47,519 bases of DNA from the IMG/VR virus record IMGVR_UViG_3300046003_006728, positions 1-47,519 of that record, one strand, 5' to 3'. Shown here piece after piece: positions 21,954 through 27,480 of the stretch. Below the pieces are notes generated by a model. That model saw only the letters and a program-made list of their open reading frames with translations, did not search any database and was not told where the DNA came from. Position numbers and translations under genes: made by a program. The stretch's first letter is position 1. Every line of letters begins with the position of its first letter. This DNA comes from a virus.

Positions 21954-21982
21954 AGATTATTTGTTTTCCTCCAAGAAGTCAA
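21954..21982 (-). promoter_or_regulatory. Promoter for 21744-21938
   Basis: TTGACT, 17-bp spacer, TAATCT; 15 bases to the ATG. It lies in the last codons of the upstream gene. Confidence 0.6.
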
Positions 21983-22226
21983 CAAAAGATTCTGCAAGAT
22001 CAAAGATTAGTTCTTGCACATACCAATAAGGATCTTCATTGCCAGCGGCTCTTTGAATCGCGTCCCAAATCAAAACTTTGTCTTGTTCGGGATGGTTTTC
22101 TTCGATAATAACAAGCGAAAGCTTTTCAGCGTCCCAGCTTTGATCCCAGCTAGAAAGGAAGTGGGAGGCAGCACGAAGAATTGCTTTTGCGTGAATCGGA
22201 TTGCTTGTGTCGAGGTGATCAGTCAT
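21957..22226 (-). CDS. Hypothetical acidic helical protein (89 aa)
   Basis: MTDHLDTSNPIHAKAILRAA start, HFLSSWDQSWDAEKLS in the middle and a helical acidic end. No family recognised. Own promoter six bases from the ATG. Confidence 0.65.
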   Translation of the reverse strand: MTDHLDTSNPIHAKAILRAASHFLSSWDQSWDAEKLSLVIIEENHPEQDKVLIWDAIQRAAGNEDPYWYVQELIFDLAESFVDFLEENK

Positions 22227-22232
22227 GCAAGG

Positions 22233-22261
22233 AACTTATCATTTGAGAGTGCGAACGTCAA
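22233..22261 (-). promoter_or_regulatory. Promoter for 21957-22226
   Basis: TTGACG, 17-bp spacer, TAAGTT; six bases to the ATG. Confidence 0.7.
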
Positions 22262-22295
22262 CATTTTTTATTGATTATATTATTAATTAAAACAC

Positions 22296-22324
22296 TTGAC
22301 AAGATTGTGCCGAAAGCATCTAAC
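22296..22324 (+). promoter_or_regulatory. Opposite-strand promoter before the 33-bp element at 22328
   Basis: TTGACA, 17-bp spacer ending GAAAGCA, TCTAAC. No plus-strand gene follows. The same lead-in is found at 25071. Confidence 0.6.
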
Positions 22325-22327
22325 AGA

Positions 22328-22360
22328 TTTTTATCTCGCGGCGGGGCGCTCGCATAAAAA
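22328..22360 (+). repeat. 33-bp AT-flanked GC-rich element, copy 1
   Basis: TTTTTAT and ATAAAAA as inverted arms around 19 GC-rich bases (GCGGCGGGGCGCTCGC inside). Nearly identical to the copy at 25103. A second dyad (AGGGG / CCCCT, about 22365-22395) follows before the stop of the minus gene at 22416. Confidence 0.85.
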
Positions 22361-22415
22361 ATTGAGGGGGCAGCGCATACCACCGCGCCACCCCTAATTC
22401 ACCATGCCACAGAAA

Positions 22416-22640
22416 TTATACGTGGAAACCTTCTTCTTCTAACACTTCAGCAACAGCTTCTTGTGCGATGTTGTAGAGTTCTGAGACGAGGGCAGTATCA
22501 CCCTCCTCCTCGATGTATTCTTCCATAGCATCGAGTGCGTACATGACGCAAGGAAGATCTGGGAGGTCTGACATGGAAAGCCCACACAGATCGTAACAGG
22601 CTTGATTCATAATGGTAATGCAGCGTTTGCGGATGTTCAT
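22416..22640 (-). CDS. Small acidic protein, DLPDLPCVMYALD family (74 aa)
   Basis: Paralogue of the gene at 29290 (about 75 per cent identical by eye): both have SDLPDLPCVMYALD followed by MEEYIEEEGD and a helical end LEEEGF.V. The alignment fixes the ATG at 22640 and not the upstream ATG of the longer frame. Function unknown; the repeated Cys may be structural. Confidence 0.75.
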   Translation of the reverse strand: MNIRKRCITIMNQACYDLCGLSMSDLPDLPCVMYALDAMEEYIEEEGDTALVSELYNIAQEAVAEVLEEEGFHV

Positions 22641-22653
22641 AGTGGTAATTCTT

Positions 22654-22932
22654 TTAGAGTTTTGCGGGGACAAGGATTGTAATTTGCGTTTCTTCTCCTT
22701 CATTGTCAATCAAAAAAAGATTTGAACCGCTAACTCTCACCATTTTGTTTTCTCCCTCTTGGAATTTCGCGCAGTATTCTAAGCCCTCAATATCCCAGCC
22801 GAGATAAAGAAATTCGTTTTCATCTGATCCGTTTAAATCATCCAGACATGGAAATGTCAGGGTGTCGTCAATGATAATTGCAGATGCGTCTTGAATGATA
22901 GCAAAGGCTTCTTGTAAAGGTATGTATTTCAT
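22654..22932 (-). CDS. Hypothetical protein (92 aa)
   Basis: MKYIPLQEAFAIIQDASAII start with a beta-rich body (EFLYLGWDIEGLEYCAKF, then MVRVSGSNLFLIDNEG). No family recognised. It has a strong promoter nine bases from the ATG. Confidence 0.65.
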   Translation of the reverse strand: MKYIPLQEAFAIIQDASAIIIDDTLTFPCLDDLNGSDENEFLYLGWDIEGLEYCAKFQEGENKMVRVSGSNLFLIDNEGEETQITILVPAKL

Positions 22933-22941
22933 AGTGGCGAT

Positions 22942-22970
22942 AGTTTAATGTTTTTGGGGCGAGTTGTCAA
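22942..22970 (-). promoter_or_regulatory. Promoter for 22654-22932
   Basis: TTGACA, 17-bp spacer, TAAACT; nine bases to the ATG. Confidence 0.8.
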
Positions 22971-22980
22971 CTATTTTTAA

Positions 22981-23337
22981 TCAAATGGCGGCAAATACTT
23001 TTTTACCATTTAAAATAACTTCTTCCGCGCGAAAAATATCTTGATTTTTGCACTGGAACTGATTGACCTCATACGGATTATATCGCACGGATTGAAACCA
23101 TTTATTAGATTGTAAGCTCGAAACCAACTCACCCAAGATGTAGGCGTGAACGTTCTTTCTTTTTTCTTTGATTACTCTCTGGCGACCAGCCTGAGATACC
23201 TTAAAGCTTGCGTTGCGAAGATAAGCATCTTCTAGATGGCAAACGACTTTCCACCTTCCATTCACTTTCGCTTGAACGGAAAGTTTTTTCTTGTGGAGGT
23301 TGAAATAGATTCTGACTTGTTGATTGAGTGGTATCAT
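22981..23337 (-). CDS. Conserved phage protein (118 aa)
   Basis: VRIYFNLHKKKLSVQAKVNG, then FKVSQAGRQRVIKEKRKNVH and a YNPYEVNQF segment. The pattern 'Y.NLHK..FSV...' plus 'GR.RV..EKRKNVHA' is frequent in phage proteins of unknown function. It starts nine bases after a good -10. Confidence 0.75.
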   Translation of the reverse strand: MIPLNQQVRIYFNLHKKKLSVQAKVNGRWKVVCHLEDAYLRNASFKVSQAGRQRVIKEKRKNVHAYILGELVSSLQSNKWFQSVRYNPYEVNQFQCKNQDIFRAEEVILNGKKVFAAI

Positions 23338-23346
23338 GGCAAGAGA

Positions 23347-23375
23347 AAATTACACTGTGAACGCCAATTTGTCAA
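23347..23375 (-). promoter_or_regulatory. Promoter for 22981-23337
   Basis: TTGACA, 17-bp spacer, TAATTT; nine bases to the ATG. Confidence 0.75.
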
Positions 23376-23462
23376 ATACTTTTTTGCTAATAAGCTGTAA
23401 ACGAGCTGCAAATAAATAAGCTGCAAATAAGAAATCGCCAAATAACGCTTGACAGGGGTAAA

Positions 23463-23495
23463 TTTTTATGGTGGGGCGGGTAGTTGGTATAAAAA
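23463..23495. repeat. 33-bp AT-flanked GC-rich element, copy 2
   Basis: TTTTTAT, 19 bases with GGTGGGGCGGG, ATAAAAA. Diverged core but same 7-19-7 geometry. A TTGACA at 23449 precedes it without a clear -10. Three AGCTG(C/T)AAA repeats lie at 23393-23430. Confidence 0.7.
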
Positions 23496-23498
23496 TCT

Positions 23499-23531
23499 TT
23501 TTTATTCAAAGGTGGGGCGCTGGCATAAAAA
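23499..23531. repeat. 33-bp AT-flanked GC-rich element, copy 3
   Basis: TTTTTAT, 19 bases ending GGTGGGGCGCTGGC, ATAAAAA, only three bases after copy 2. On the minus strand it follows a TTGACA / TCTAAC promoter, so its orientation relative to a promoter is opposite to copies 1 and 4. Confidence 0.75.
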
Positions 23532-23534
23532 TCT

Positions 23535-23562
23535 GTTAGAGCGTCCGAGGTGTTCGTGTCAA
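23535..23562 (-). promoter_or_regulatory. TTGACA-TCTAAC promoter reading into copies 3 and 2
   Basis: TTGACA, 16-bp spacer, TCTAAC(AG) on the minus strand. No gene of its own follows before 23337; it reads into the two 33-bp elements. Confidence 0.55.
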
Positions 23563-23581
23563 GTATTTTTTTGGAAAAGGT

Positions 23582-23614
23582 TAGCGGGGAGAGCCACCAC
23601 AACTCTCCCCGCTT
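23582..23614 (-). terminator. Hairpin terminator of 23625-24056
   Basis: AGCGGGGAGAG and CTCTCCCCGCT form a perfect 11-bp stem with a 9-base loop, 11 bases after the stop. A weak T stretch (AACCTTTTCC) follows on the minus strand. Confidence 0.8.
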
Positions 23615-23624
23615 TCACCATGCA

Positions 23625-24056
23625 TCAGATCACCACATCTGAAAACGTAACGCTTGAAAACTTTTTGTGAATTGCTCCACACTTGAACTCAACCACCTTT
23701 TCAGGTTGGAAAGAGAACCAGCCTTTGCGGTTGCGGTCAACGGCAGACTTGTAGCCAGCGGCTTTCAAGCCTTGAGTAGCTGGGTGATTTGAATTTCCTT
23801 TGACAAGATAATCGTAGCGGTTTTTCGCATTGATTGTGCGGAGAGTTCCGTCTTTCTTCTCGAAAGTGATAGAGAAGAATTTGCCTTTGGTTTGTTCGAT
23901 GAGTTGGTCGATGTTTTGTTGCATAGTTTTTTTGTTTTGTTTTTCTTTACGAGAGTGAATGTAGAGTGAAATGCCACGGGTGGCAAGATAAAAAATAGAG
24001 AAAAGTGCTGGAATTGAGGCGACGACGAGGATGGAGTGAATTAAGTTTTCTTTCAT
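23625..24056 (-). CDS. Membrane-anchored WYL_2-like (SH3-fold) protein
   Basis: The product (143 aa) starts with a transmembrane helix (about residues 7-26) and a basic stretch (SRKEKQNKK). From about residue 57 it has GKFFSITFEKKDGTLRTINA and a tail WFSFQPEKVVEFKCGAI, matching the WYL_2 / Sm-like SH3 beta-barrel small phage domain (F.V.F.KKDG..RT.NAR). That domain usually occurs alone; fusion to a membrane anchor is unusual. The internal ATG (MQQNIDQL) could give the soluble form. Promoter nine bases from the first ATG. Confidence 0.7.
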   Translation of the reverse strand: MKENLIHSILVVASIPALFSIFYLATRGISLYIHSRKEKQNKKTMQQNIDQLIEQTKGKFFSITFEKKDGTLRTINAKNRYDYLVKGNSNHPATQGLKAAGYKSAVDRNRKGWFSFQPEKVVEFKCGAIHKKFSSVTFSDVVI

Positions 24057-24065
24057 GGTGGAGAT

Positions 24066-24094
24066 AGTTTAATGTTTCAAGCGGGGTTTGTCAA
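24066..24094 (-). promoter_or_regulatory. Promoter for 23625-24056
   Basis: TTGACA, 17-bp spacer, TAAACT; nine bases to the ATG. It abuts the stop of the upstream gene. Confidence 0.8.
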
Positions 24095-24271
24095 CTACTT
24101 TTTTGCGTATGCTTGAATGCAAGCGAGGCAGTAGCAGGTTGCCCCGAAAGTCAAGAAGCAAGCAACATCAAACAATTCATTTTTCCCGCCATAGACAGCG
24201 AAAGCACAAAGGCTAAAGGTTGGAGAGATGGTGATGATTGCGGAAGCGATGATGATAAGTGCGTGTTTCAT
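24095..24271 (-). CDS. Two-span membrane protein (58 aa)
   Basis: MKHALIIIASAIITISPTFS and LFDVACFLTFGATCYCLACI are two hydrophobic helices; several cysteines. The first helix could also be a signal peptide. Own promoter nine bases from the ATG. Confidence 0.65.
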   Translation of the reverse strand: MKHALIIIASAIITISPTFSLCAFAVYGGKNELFDVACFLTFGATCYCLACIQAYAKK

Positions 24272-24280
24272 AGTGGCGTT

Positions 24281-24308
24281 ATTTTAGTATTTTTTGAAGA
24301 TTAGTCAA
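24281..24308 (-). promoter_or_regulatory. Promoter for 24095-24271
   Basis: TTGACT, 16-bp spacer, TAAAAT; nine bases to the ATG. Confidence 0.7.
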
Positions 24309-24315
24309 GAAGTTT

Positions 24316-24489
24316 TTATTTCGATTGATCTCTTTCAAATTTATAGCCATCTTCTTTTAAGGCTTTTATTTTATTATTAAAATCTTTTTCATCTTCAAAA
24401 CGATATTCTTGTGCTGGGCGATCACCCAAGGCATAAGTCCAGATCATTAGGGTGTTGCTATTAGTAAAAAACCAGTGTGTTGTTTTCAT
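24316..24489 (-). CDS. Small protein (57 aa)
   Basis: MKTTHWFFTNSNTLMIWTYA, then ALGDRPAQEYRFEDEKDF and a charged helix. An aromatic N-terminal half and acidic middle; a helical end. No family recognised. Supported by promoter position. Confidence 0.6.
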   Translation of the reverse strand: MKTTHWFFTNSNTLMIWTYALGDRPAQEYRFEDEKDFNNKIKALKEDGYKFERDQSK

Positions 24490-24496
24490 AGTGTTG

Positions 24497-24524
24497 ATTG
24501 TGGTTAATTTTAAAGATTAGTCAA
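24497..24524 (-). promoter_or_regulatory. Promoter for 24316-24489
   Basis: TTGACT, 16-bp spacer, CACAAT; seven bases to the ATG. Confidence 0.55.
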
Positions 24525-24774
24525 GAATAAAAACACCATTGCCCATCATTCCTTCTCTGGATTTTTTGGTTGCGGTTGAAAGGATGTTTCTTTTTAATTC
24601 TTTTCCCTCGTTAGTAGATGGCACGAAAGAAAGAGTTTGTTTTATTTTATTAAGCGTTGCGTCGTCGCTACTAATGGAGAAGCCATCAATTTTCTTAATG
24701 AGCTTTGCGGCTTCAAGAAATTTTGGGATTTCAAGCGGGGCTTCTGATTGGAGTTTTTTTAGTTTGGCGTTCAT
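24517..24774 (-). CDS. Small paralogous protein, FVPSTxEGKELK family, copy 1 (85 aa)
   Basis: MNAKLKKLQSEAPLEIPKFL start; it shares PKFLEAA.LIKK.DG.SISSD and LSFVPST.EGKELK with the gene at 25725. The alignment and the promoter fix the ATG at 24774 instead of the upstream start. Helical; function unknown. The copies are separated by a tRNA and four small genes. Confidence 0.72.
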   Translation of the reverse strand: MNAKLKKLQSEAPLEIPKFLEAAKLIKKIDGFSISSDDATLNKIKQTLSFVPSTNEGKELKRNILSTATKKSREGMMGNGVFILD

Positions 24775-24780
24775 GGGTGG

Positions 24781-24809
24781 ATTGTGGTTTGTTTTGGGGT
24801 GGTTGTAAA
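24781..24809 (-). promoter_or_regulatory. Promoter for 24517-24774
   Basis: TTTACA, 17-bp spacer, CACAAT; six bases to the ATG. Confidence 0.6.
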
Positions 24810-24821
24810 GAAGAAAGTGAT

Positions 24822-24894
24822 CTTGTTGAGTGAGATTCGAACTCACCTTTTAGGGGGTTTAGCCCTTTGTCTTGTCCCCCTAGACGATCAACAA
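24822..24894 (-). tRNA. tRNA-like gene with unusual anticodon loop
   Basis: A 73-nt cloverleaf: acceptor TTGTTGA/TCAACAA, D arm GTCT...AGAC, T arm GTGAG-TTCGAAT-CTCAC, 4-base variable loop. The anticodon stem is AAGGG/CCCTA with one A-A mismatch and the loop CTAAACC, so by position the anticodon is AAA with C at 37. Both are unusual (A34 and a pyrimidine at 37). No CCA. The D arm resembles tRNA-Glu. It may be decayed or misread. Confidence 0.6.
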
Positions 24895-24897
24895 GTT

Positions 24898-25002
24898 TTA
24901 GAAATTGATGGCATGTCTGAGGGATTTTACCCCGCCGTTATTCTCGACTCTCTTAGCCAGTTTCGAGCGACTTTTTCTACTAGGGCGTTCCCTCCCTCGC
25001 AT
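24898..25002 (-). CDS. Small very basic protein (34 aa)
   Basis: MRGRERPSRKSRSKLAKRVE followed by NNGGVKSLRHAINF. Highly basic, probably nucleic-acid binding. The promoter is in the standard place, six bases before the ATG, which is the main reason to call it. The tRNA-like gene starts 3 bases after its stop and is probably cotranscribed. Confidence 0.6.
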   Translation of the reverse strand: MRGRERPSRKSRSKLAKRVENNGGVKSLRHAINF

Positions 25003-25008
25003 GAATAC

Positions 25009-25036
25009 AAGTTACCATTTTTTCAGAAAAGCGCAA
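25009..25036 (-). promoter_or_regulatory. Promoter for 24898-25002 and the tRNA-like gene
   Basis: TTGCGC, 16-bp spacer, TAACTT; six bases to the ATG. Confidence 0.65.
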
Positions 25037-25070
25037 GGATTATTTTAATTATTTTTTTCTAATATTTCTC

Positions 25071-25099
25071 TTGACATGGTAGGCGGGAAAGCATCTAAC
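25071..25099 (+). promoter_or_regulatory. Opposite-strand promoter before the 33-bp element at 25103
   Basis: TTGACA, 17-bp spacer ending GAAAGCA, TCTAAC. Same arrangement as at 22296. Confidence 0.6.
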
Positions 25100-25102
25100 A
25101 GT

Positions 25103-25135
25103 TTTTTATCTGGCGGCGGGGCGCTCGCATAAAAA
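25103..25135 (+). repeat. 33-bp AT-flanked GC-rich element, copy 4
   Basis: TTTTTAT, 19 bases differing from copy 1 at one or two sites, ATAAAAA. About 47 bp including the TCTAACAG lead-in are nearly identical to copy 1, so this is a recent duplication or strongly selected sequence. Confidence 0.85.
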
Positions 25136-25184
25136 TTCCACAGCGTGTCAAGTGTTTTTATTGATTATTTTTGCGCGAATGTTT

Positions 25185-25204
25185 GGGGCGGCTTTCGCCG
25201 CCCC
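25185..25204. terminator. GC hairpin behind 25212-25361
   Basis: GGGGCGGC, TTTC, GCCGCCCC: a perfect 8-bp stem 7 bases after the stop of the minus gene. No T-run follows on either strand, so it is a stabilising or weak-terminating hairpin. Confidence 0.6.
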
Positions 25205-25211
25205 TTGTCCA

Positions 25212-25361
25212 TCAAACAAAGTCCAATGTCCCCAAAGGCACTTCATCCTCTCGCCCATCTTCAAAACGAATCAAGGCACGATTTCCAGCGGGAGTGTGGA
25301 CGACTTCGAGAAGTTCAACTTCACAGTCACAATATTTGCAGATTTCTTTTTCTTCGATCAT
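25212..25361 (-). CDS. Small acidic protein, EVPLxTLDFV family (49 aa)
   Basis: MIEEKEICKYCDCEVELLEV, then ALIRFEDGREDEVPLGTLDF. A CKYCDC cluster near the start could bind metal. It shares the body 'ALI.F.DGREEEVPL.TLDFV' with the gene at 29959 and more distantly with 28928. Own promoter nine bases from the ATG. Confidence 0.7.
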   Translation of the reverse strand: MIEEKEICKYCDCEVELLEVVHTPAGNRALIRFEDGREDEVPLGTLDFV

Positions 25362-25370
25362 GGCAGGGAA

Positions 25371-25399
25371 AGGATAAGAGTTTTTCGCGGATCAGTCAA
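25371..25399 (-). promoter_or_regulatory. Promoter for 25212-25361
   Basis: TTGACT, 17-bp spacer, TATCCT; nine bases to the ATG. The -35 overlaps the stop of the upstream gene. Confidence 0.75.
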
Positions 25400-25520
25400 G
25401 AAAGAATTGCTTTTTCCAGACTGCATCTTGAACTTTTTTGTCAAGCCAAGACTGCTGTTCAAAGATTCTTGCGGTGAAGATGGATTGTTTTCTGGCGAAT
25501 AGTTTTTTAAGTAGTTTCAT
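25392..25520 (-). CDS. Small basic protein (42 aa)
   Basis: MKLLKKLFARKQSIFTARIF, then EQQSWLDKKVQDAVWKKQFF: one amphipathic basic helix, no family. Promoter in the standard place. Confidence 0.6.
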   Translation of the reverse strand: MKLLKKLFARKQSIFTARIFEQQSWLDKKVQDAVWKKQFFLD

Positions 25521-25529
25521 AGCGGCGAA

Positions 25530-25558
25530 AGTGTAGGATTTTCGGGGCGAGTTGTCAA
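25530..25558 (-). promoter_or_regulatory. Promoter for 25392-25520
   Basis: TTGACA, 17-bp spacer, TACACT; nine bases to the ATG. It abuts the upstream stop. Confidence 0.75.
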
Positions 25559-25720
25559 CTATTTTCTGTTTCTCACAGAATCAACTGTTCCATCAGCATA
25601 TACTCTTACTGTATAAGCACTCGCTTTTGTTACATACATATGCCCAAAGGTAGTTTGTATTTTGTAGCAGCGGCTTAAATTAAACCATGCTTTGAGGTGA
25701 ATCAAAATTATTTCTTTCAT
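25559..25720 (-). CDS. Small protein (53 aa)
   Basis: MKEIILIHLKAWFNLSRCYK, then YVTKASAYTVRVYADGTVDS: an N-terminal helix and a C-terminal beta hairpin of aromatic residues. No family recognised; follows the next gene by 4 bases and is probably cotranscribed. Confidence 0.55.
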   Translation of the reverse strand: MKEIILIHLKAWFNLSRCYKIQTTFGHMYVTKASAYTVRVYADGTVDSVRNRK

Positions 25721-25724
25721 ATTT

Positions 25725-25985
25725 TTAATCCATTAAAAACATTCCATCAAACATTCCTTGGCGGGATTTTTCCTCTGCTTTGATTAAGATACCCTTCTTC
25801 AACTCTTTGCCCTCTTTGGTTGAGGGAACAAAAGAAAGAAGTCTTGTGATCTTGTTCAGATTCTCCACATCAGAAGAGATCGACATTCCATCAAACTTCT
25901 TTATCAATGCGGCGGCTTCTAAGAACTTGGGGATTTCTTGTGGTGCTTGCTCTTGTAGTTTTTTCAGCTTTTCTTGTTGGTTCAT
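25725..25985 (-). CDS. Small paralogous protein, FVPSTxEGKELK family, copy 2 (86 aa)
   Basis: MNQQEKLKKLQEQAPQEIPK start; paralogue of 24517 with the same helical PKFLEAAALIKKFDG and FVPSTKEGKELK cores. The C-terminus is slightly different (MFDGMFLMD). Function unknown. Own promoter nine bases from the ATG. Confidence 0.75.
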   Translation of the reverse strand: MNQQEKLKKLQEQAPQEIPKFLEAAALIKKFDGMSISSDVENLNKITRLLSFVPSTKEGKELKKGILIKAEEKSRQGMFDGMFLMD

Positions 25986-25994
25986 GGTGCGAAA

Positions 25995-26023
25995 AGGATA
26001 GCGTTTTTTTATTGTTCTGTCAA
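25995..26023 (-). promoter_or_regulatory. Promoter for 25725-25985
   Basis: TTGACA, 17-bp spacer, TATCCT; nine bases to the ATG. Confidence 0.8.
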
Positions 26024-26164
26024 TCTTTTTTCTTCAAGATAACCTTCAAGAAAGGAAATTTCTTGTTCGATTCTTTCACAACCTTGCCAATCTGAAAAGT
26101 CTTCACACATTTCAAGTTGGCGGCGTAGTTTGTCAATGACGATGATGATTGATGCGGTGGACAT
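26009..26164 (-). CDS. Small helical protein (51 aa)
   Basis: MSTASIIIVIDKLRRQLEMC, then ERIEQEISFLEGYLEEKRLT: amphipathic, probably a coiled coil. Its last codons contain the -35 of the next gene's promoter. No family recognised. Confidence 0.6.
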   Translation of the reverse strand: MSTASIIIVIDKLRRQLEMCEDFSDWQGCERIEQEISFLEGYLEEKRLTEQ

Positions 26165-26184
26165 ATGTTTTTTATTAGGTGGAA

Positions 26185-26214
26185 AGATTAAACTTTTTTT
26201 GGGGATATTGTCAA
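26185..26214 (-). promoter_or_regulatory. Promoter for 26009-26164
   Basis: TTGACA, 18-bp spacer, TAATCT; 20 bases to the ATG. Confidence 0.6.
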
Positions 26215-26266
26215 CAGTTTTTTATTTTTTGCGCTGAAATTAAATCCGCTGAAGTTAAATAAAAAC

Positions 26267-26295
26267 TTGACAAATACATCTAACATTTTTCTAAC
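26267..26295 (+). promoter_or_regulatory. Opposite-strand promoter of repeat copy D
   Basis: TTGACA, 17-bp spacer, TCTAAC, with TCTAACAT and TCTAACAG 11 bp apart. Predicted start within one base of the element at 26303. Confidence 0.65.
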
Positions 26296-26302
26296 AGTTT
26301 TT

Positions 26303-26379
26303 GTAAGTGATTGAGCGCCAACGACTTACGCGCGGCGCGGGGGGCGCGGCGCGTAACTCGCTGAGTATCAACGAGTTAC
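26303..26379 (+). repeat. 77-bp double-palindrome element, copy D
   Basis: Palindromes 26303-26329 and 26353-26379 around a 23-bp core with GCGC ends. The second palindrome is of the AACTC/GAGTT type. It ends 6 bases from the stop of the minus gene at 26386. Confidence 0.9.
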
Positions 26380-26385
26380 GAGAAT

Positions 26386-26610
26386 TCAATTCCACTCCTC
26401 GAAGATGAGCTTGCCATCGCGCTCAAGGCGATAGCAGTCCATGATCGGGCAACCCTCGACACCCGTGAGAGTGGTGACGGAAACGCCGCCGAAACCGCAA
26501 GCCTGTTTAGGGCTTTTGGAAAATCGGGTGACAGTGTAAGTGCCAGAGTCCCAGTTGCCCCCGCAGGAAGGGGGGTTCTGCATATAGGTGATGTGCGTGT
26601 GCTTATACAT
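26386..26610 (-). CDS. Small hypothetical protein (74 aa)
   Basis: MYKHTHITYMQNPPSCGGNW start, TYTVTRFSKSPKQACGFGGV in the middle and a DCYRLERDGKLIFEEW end. Cysteines and glycines suggest a compact metal- or disulfide-stabilised domain. Its start overlaps the upstream gene by 8 bases, so they are coupled. Confidence 0.65.
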   Translation of the reverse strand: MYKHTHITYMQNPPSCGGNWDSGTYTVTRFSKSPKQACGFGGVSVTTLTGVEGCPIMDCYRLERDGKLIFEEWN

Positions 26611-26803
26611 GACGATTAAGATGTGTTGATTTTAAATTGAAGTCAAAGAACTGGTTGATGCGGTTGTCGAGAATCCCAAAAACATTAAAAAAACTTTCAG
26701 GAATTGGGTCGGGCGTGGATGCGTGAATCTCGTCAGCGATTTCGTCCATCACGCGGCAGTATTCTTCGTATTCTTCGGGGCAGCTTGGGTAGGTGTCGGT
26801 CAT
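26603..26803 (-). CDS. Small acidic protein (66 aa)
   Basis: MTDTYPSCPEEYEEYCRVMD start, acidic N-terminal half. I use the ATG at 26803 because it is six bases after a perfect TATAAT; upstream codons lie in the promoter. No family recognised. Confidence 0.6.
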   Translation of the reverse strand: MTDTYPSCPEEYEEYCRVMDEIADEIHASTPDPIPESFFNVFGILDNRINQFFDFNLKSTHLNRHV

Positions 26804-26809
26804 GGGCAT

Positions 26810-26839
26810 ATTATACCCACAAAGCAGAGATAAAACCAA
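26810..26839 (-). promoter_or_regulatory. Promoter for 26603-26803
   Basis: TTGGTT, 18-bp spacer, TATAAT; six bases to the ATG. Confidence 0.6.
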
Positions 26840-26882
26840 GCTTTATTTTCATATTTTATTTTTTATTTTTTTACTTATTTTC

Positions 26883-26910
26883 TTGACAGAATCGGCTTTT
26901 ATGGTATAGA
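26883..26910 (+). promoter_or_regulatory. Opposite-strand promoter of repeat copy E
   Basis: TTGACA, 16-bp spacer, TATAGA; no TCTAACAG. About 10 bases to the element. Confidence 0.55.
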
Positions 26911-26920
26911 GCGCGATCAC

Positions 26921-26997
26921 ATAAGTCGTTGAGTATCAACGAGTTACGCGCGGCGGGGGGCGCGGGGCGCGTAAGTCATTGAGCGTCAACGACTTAC
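26921..26997 (+). repeat. 77-bp double-palindrome element, copy E
   Basis: Palindromes 26921-26947 and 26971-26997, core 23 bp. The right end overlaps the stop codon (26994-26996) of the minus gene, so the hairpin is part of that mRNA. Confidence 0.9.
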
Positions 26998-27194
26998 GGC
27001 TTTTCCCAAACGAAAGACTTTTCTTCGGGATCGTTGGGCTTGAGATTCCAACGATAGAAAATCTTATTTTCTAAACGTGTTTCTATCAGATAATTGTTAG
27101 AAGTTCTGTTAGGTGAAGAAGCAACCCAAGCTGTTAGAGCCGCTTGCATTTCTCGCATTTCTGCGAAAGGTTTATATCGTGAATCGTTTTCCAT
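26994..27194 (-). CDS. Small hypothetical protein (66 aa)
   Basis: MENDSRYKPFAEMREMQAAL then AWVASSPNRTSNNYLIETRL, a helix then a strand. No family recognised. The stop codon is inside repeat copy E. The ATG is 10 bases after a TATAAT with a poor -35. Confidence 0.6.
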   Translation of the reverse strand: MENDSRYKPFAEMREMQAALTAWVASSPNRTSNNYLIETRLENKIFYRWNLKPNDPEEKSFVWEKP

Positions 27195-27205
27195 TTTGTG
27201 GGTGA

Positions 27206-27445
27206 TTATATAAGTTTTTGTTTTGTATAACTATTTTTGAATACCGCTGGCGTGTAAACTCTTTTGGATAGCAAACATTGAAGATCGTATCTTATGGAAA
27301 TTTTGAAATCATTCACGCTCTCAACAGTAGCGACTCGCTTTGTATTATTATTAAACCATAAACTGCCGACTTTGATCTCTAATGGATTGCAGATCGGGGC
27401 TTGTTTGGAAATGGTTTTGCTAGGAAAAATTAGTTGTCTTTTCAT
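27206..27445 (-). CDS. Small basic protein (79 aa)
   Basis: MKRQLIFPSKTISKQAPICN start, then IKVGSLWFNNNTKRVATVES, a beta-rich fold reminiscent of small SH3-like phage proteins, but the match is weak. Own promoter six bases from the ATG. Confidence 0.65.
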   Translation of the reverse strand: MKRQLIFPSKTISKQAPICNPLEIKVGSLWFNNNTKRVATVESVNDFKISIRYDLQCLLSKRVYTPAVFKNSYTKQKLI

Positions 27446-27451
27446 GCTCTT

Positions 27452-27480
27452 ATTATACTAGGTTTTTCTTATGCTGTAAA
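27452..27480 (-). promoter_or_regulatory. Promoter for 27206-27445
   Basis: TTTACA, 17-bp spacer, perfect TATAAT; six bases to the ATG. Confidence 0.8.

Noticed and set aside
23387-23602. Minus-strand frame of 71 codons
   Set aside because: It runs through two 33-bp repeat elements, a terminator and promoter sequences, so it is a by-product of those signals.
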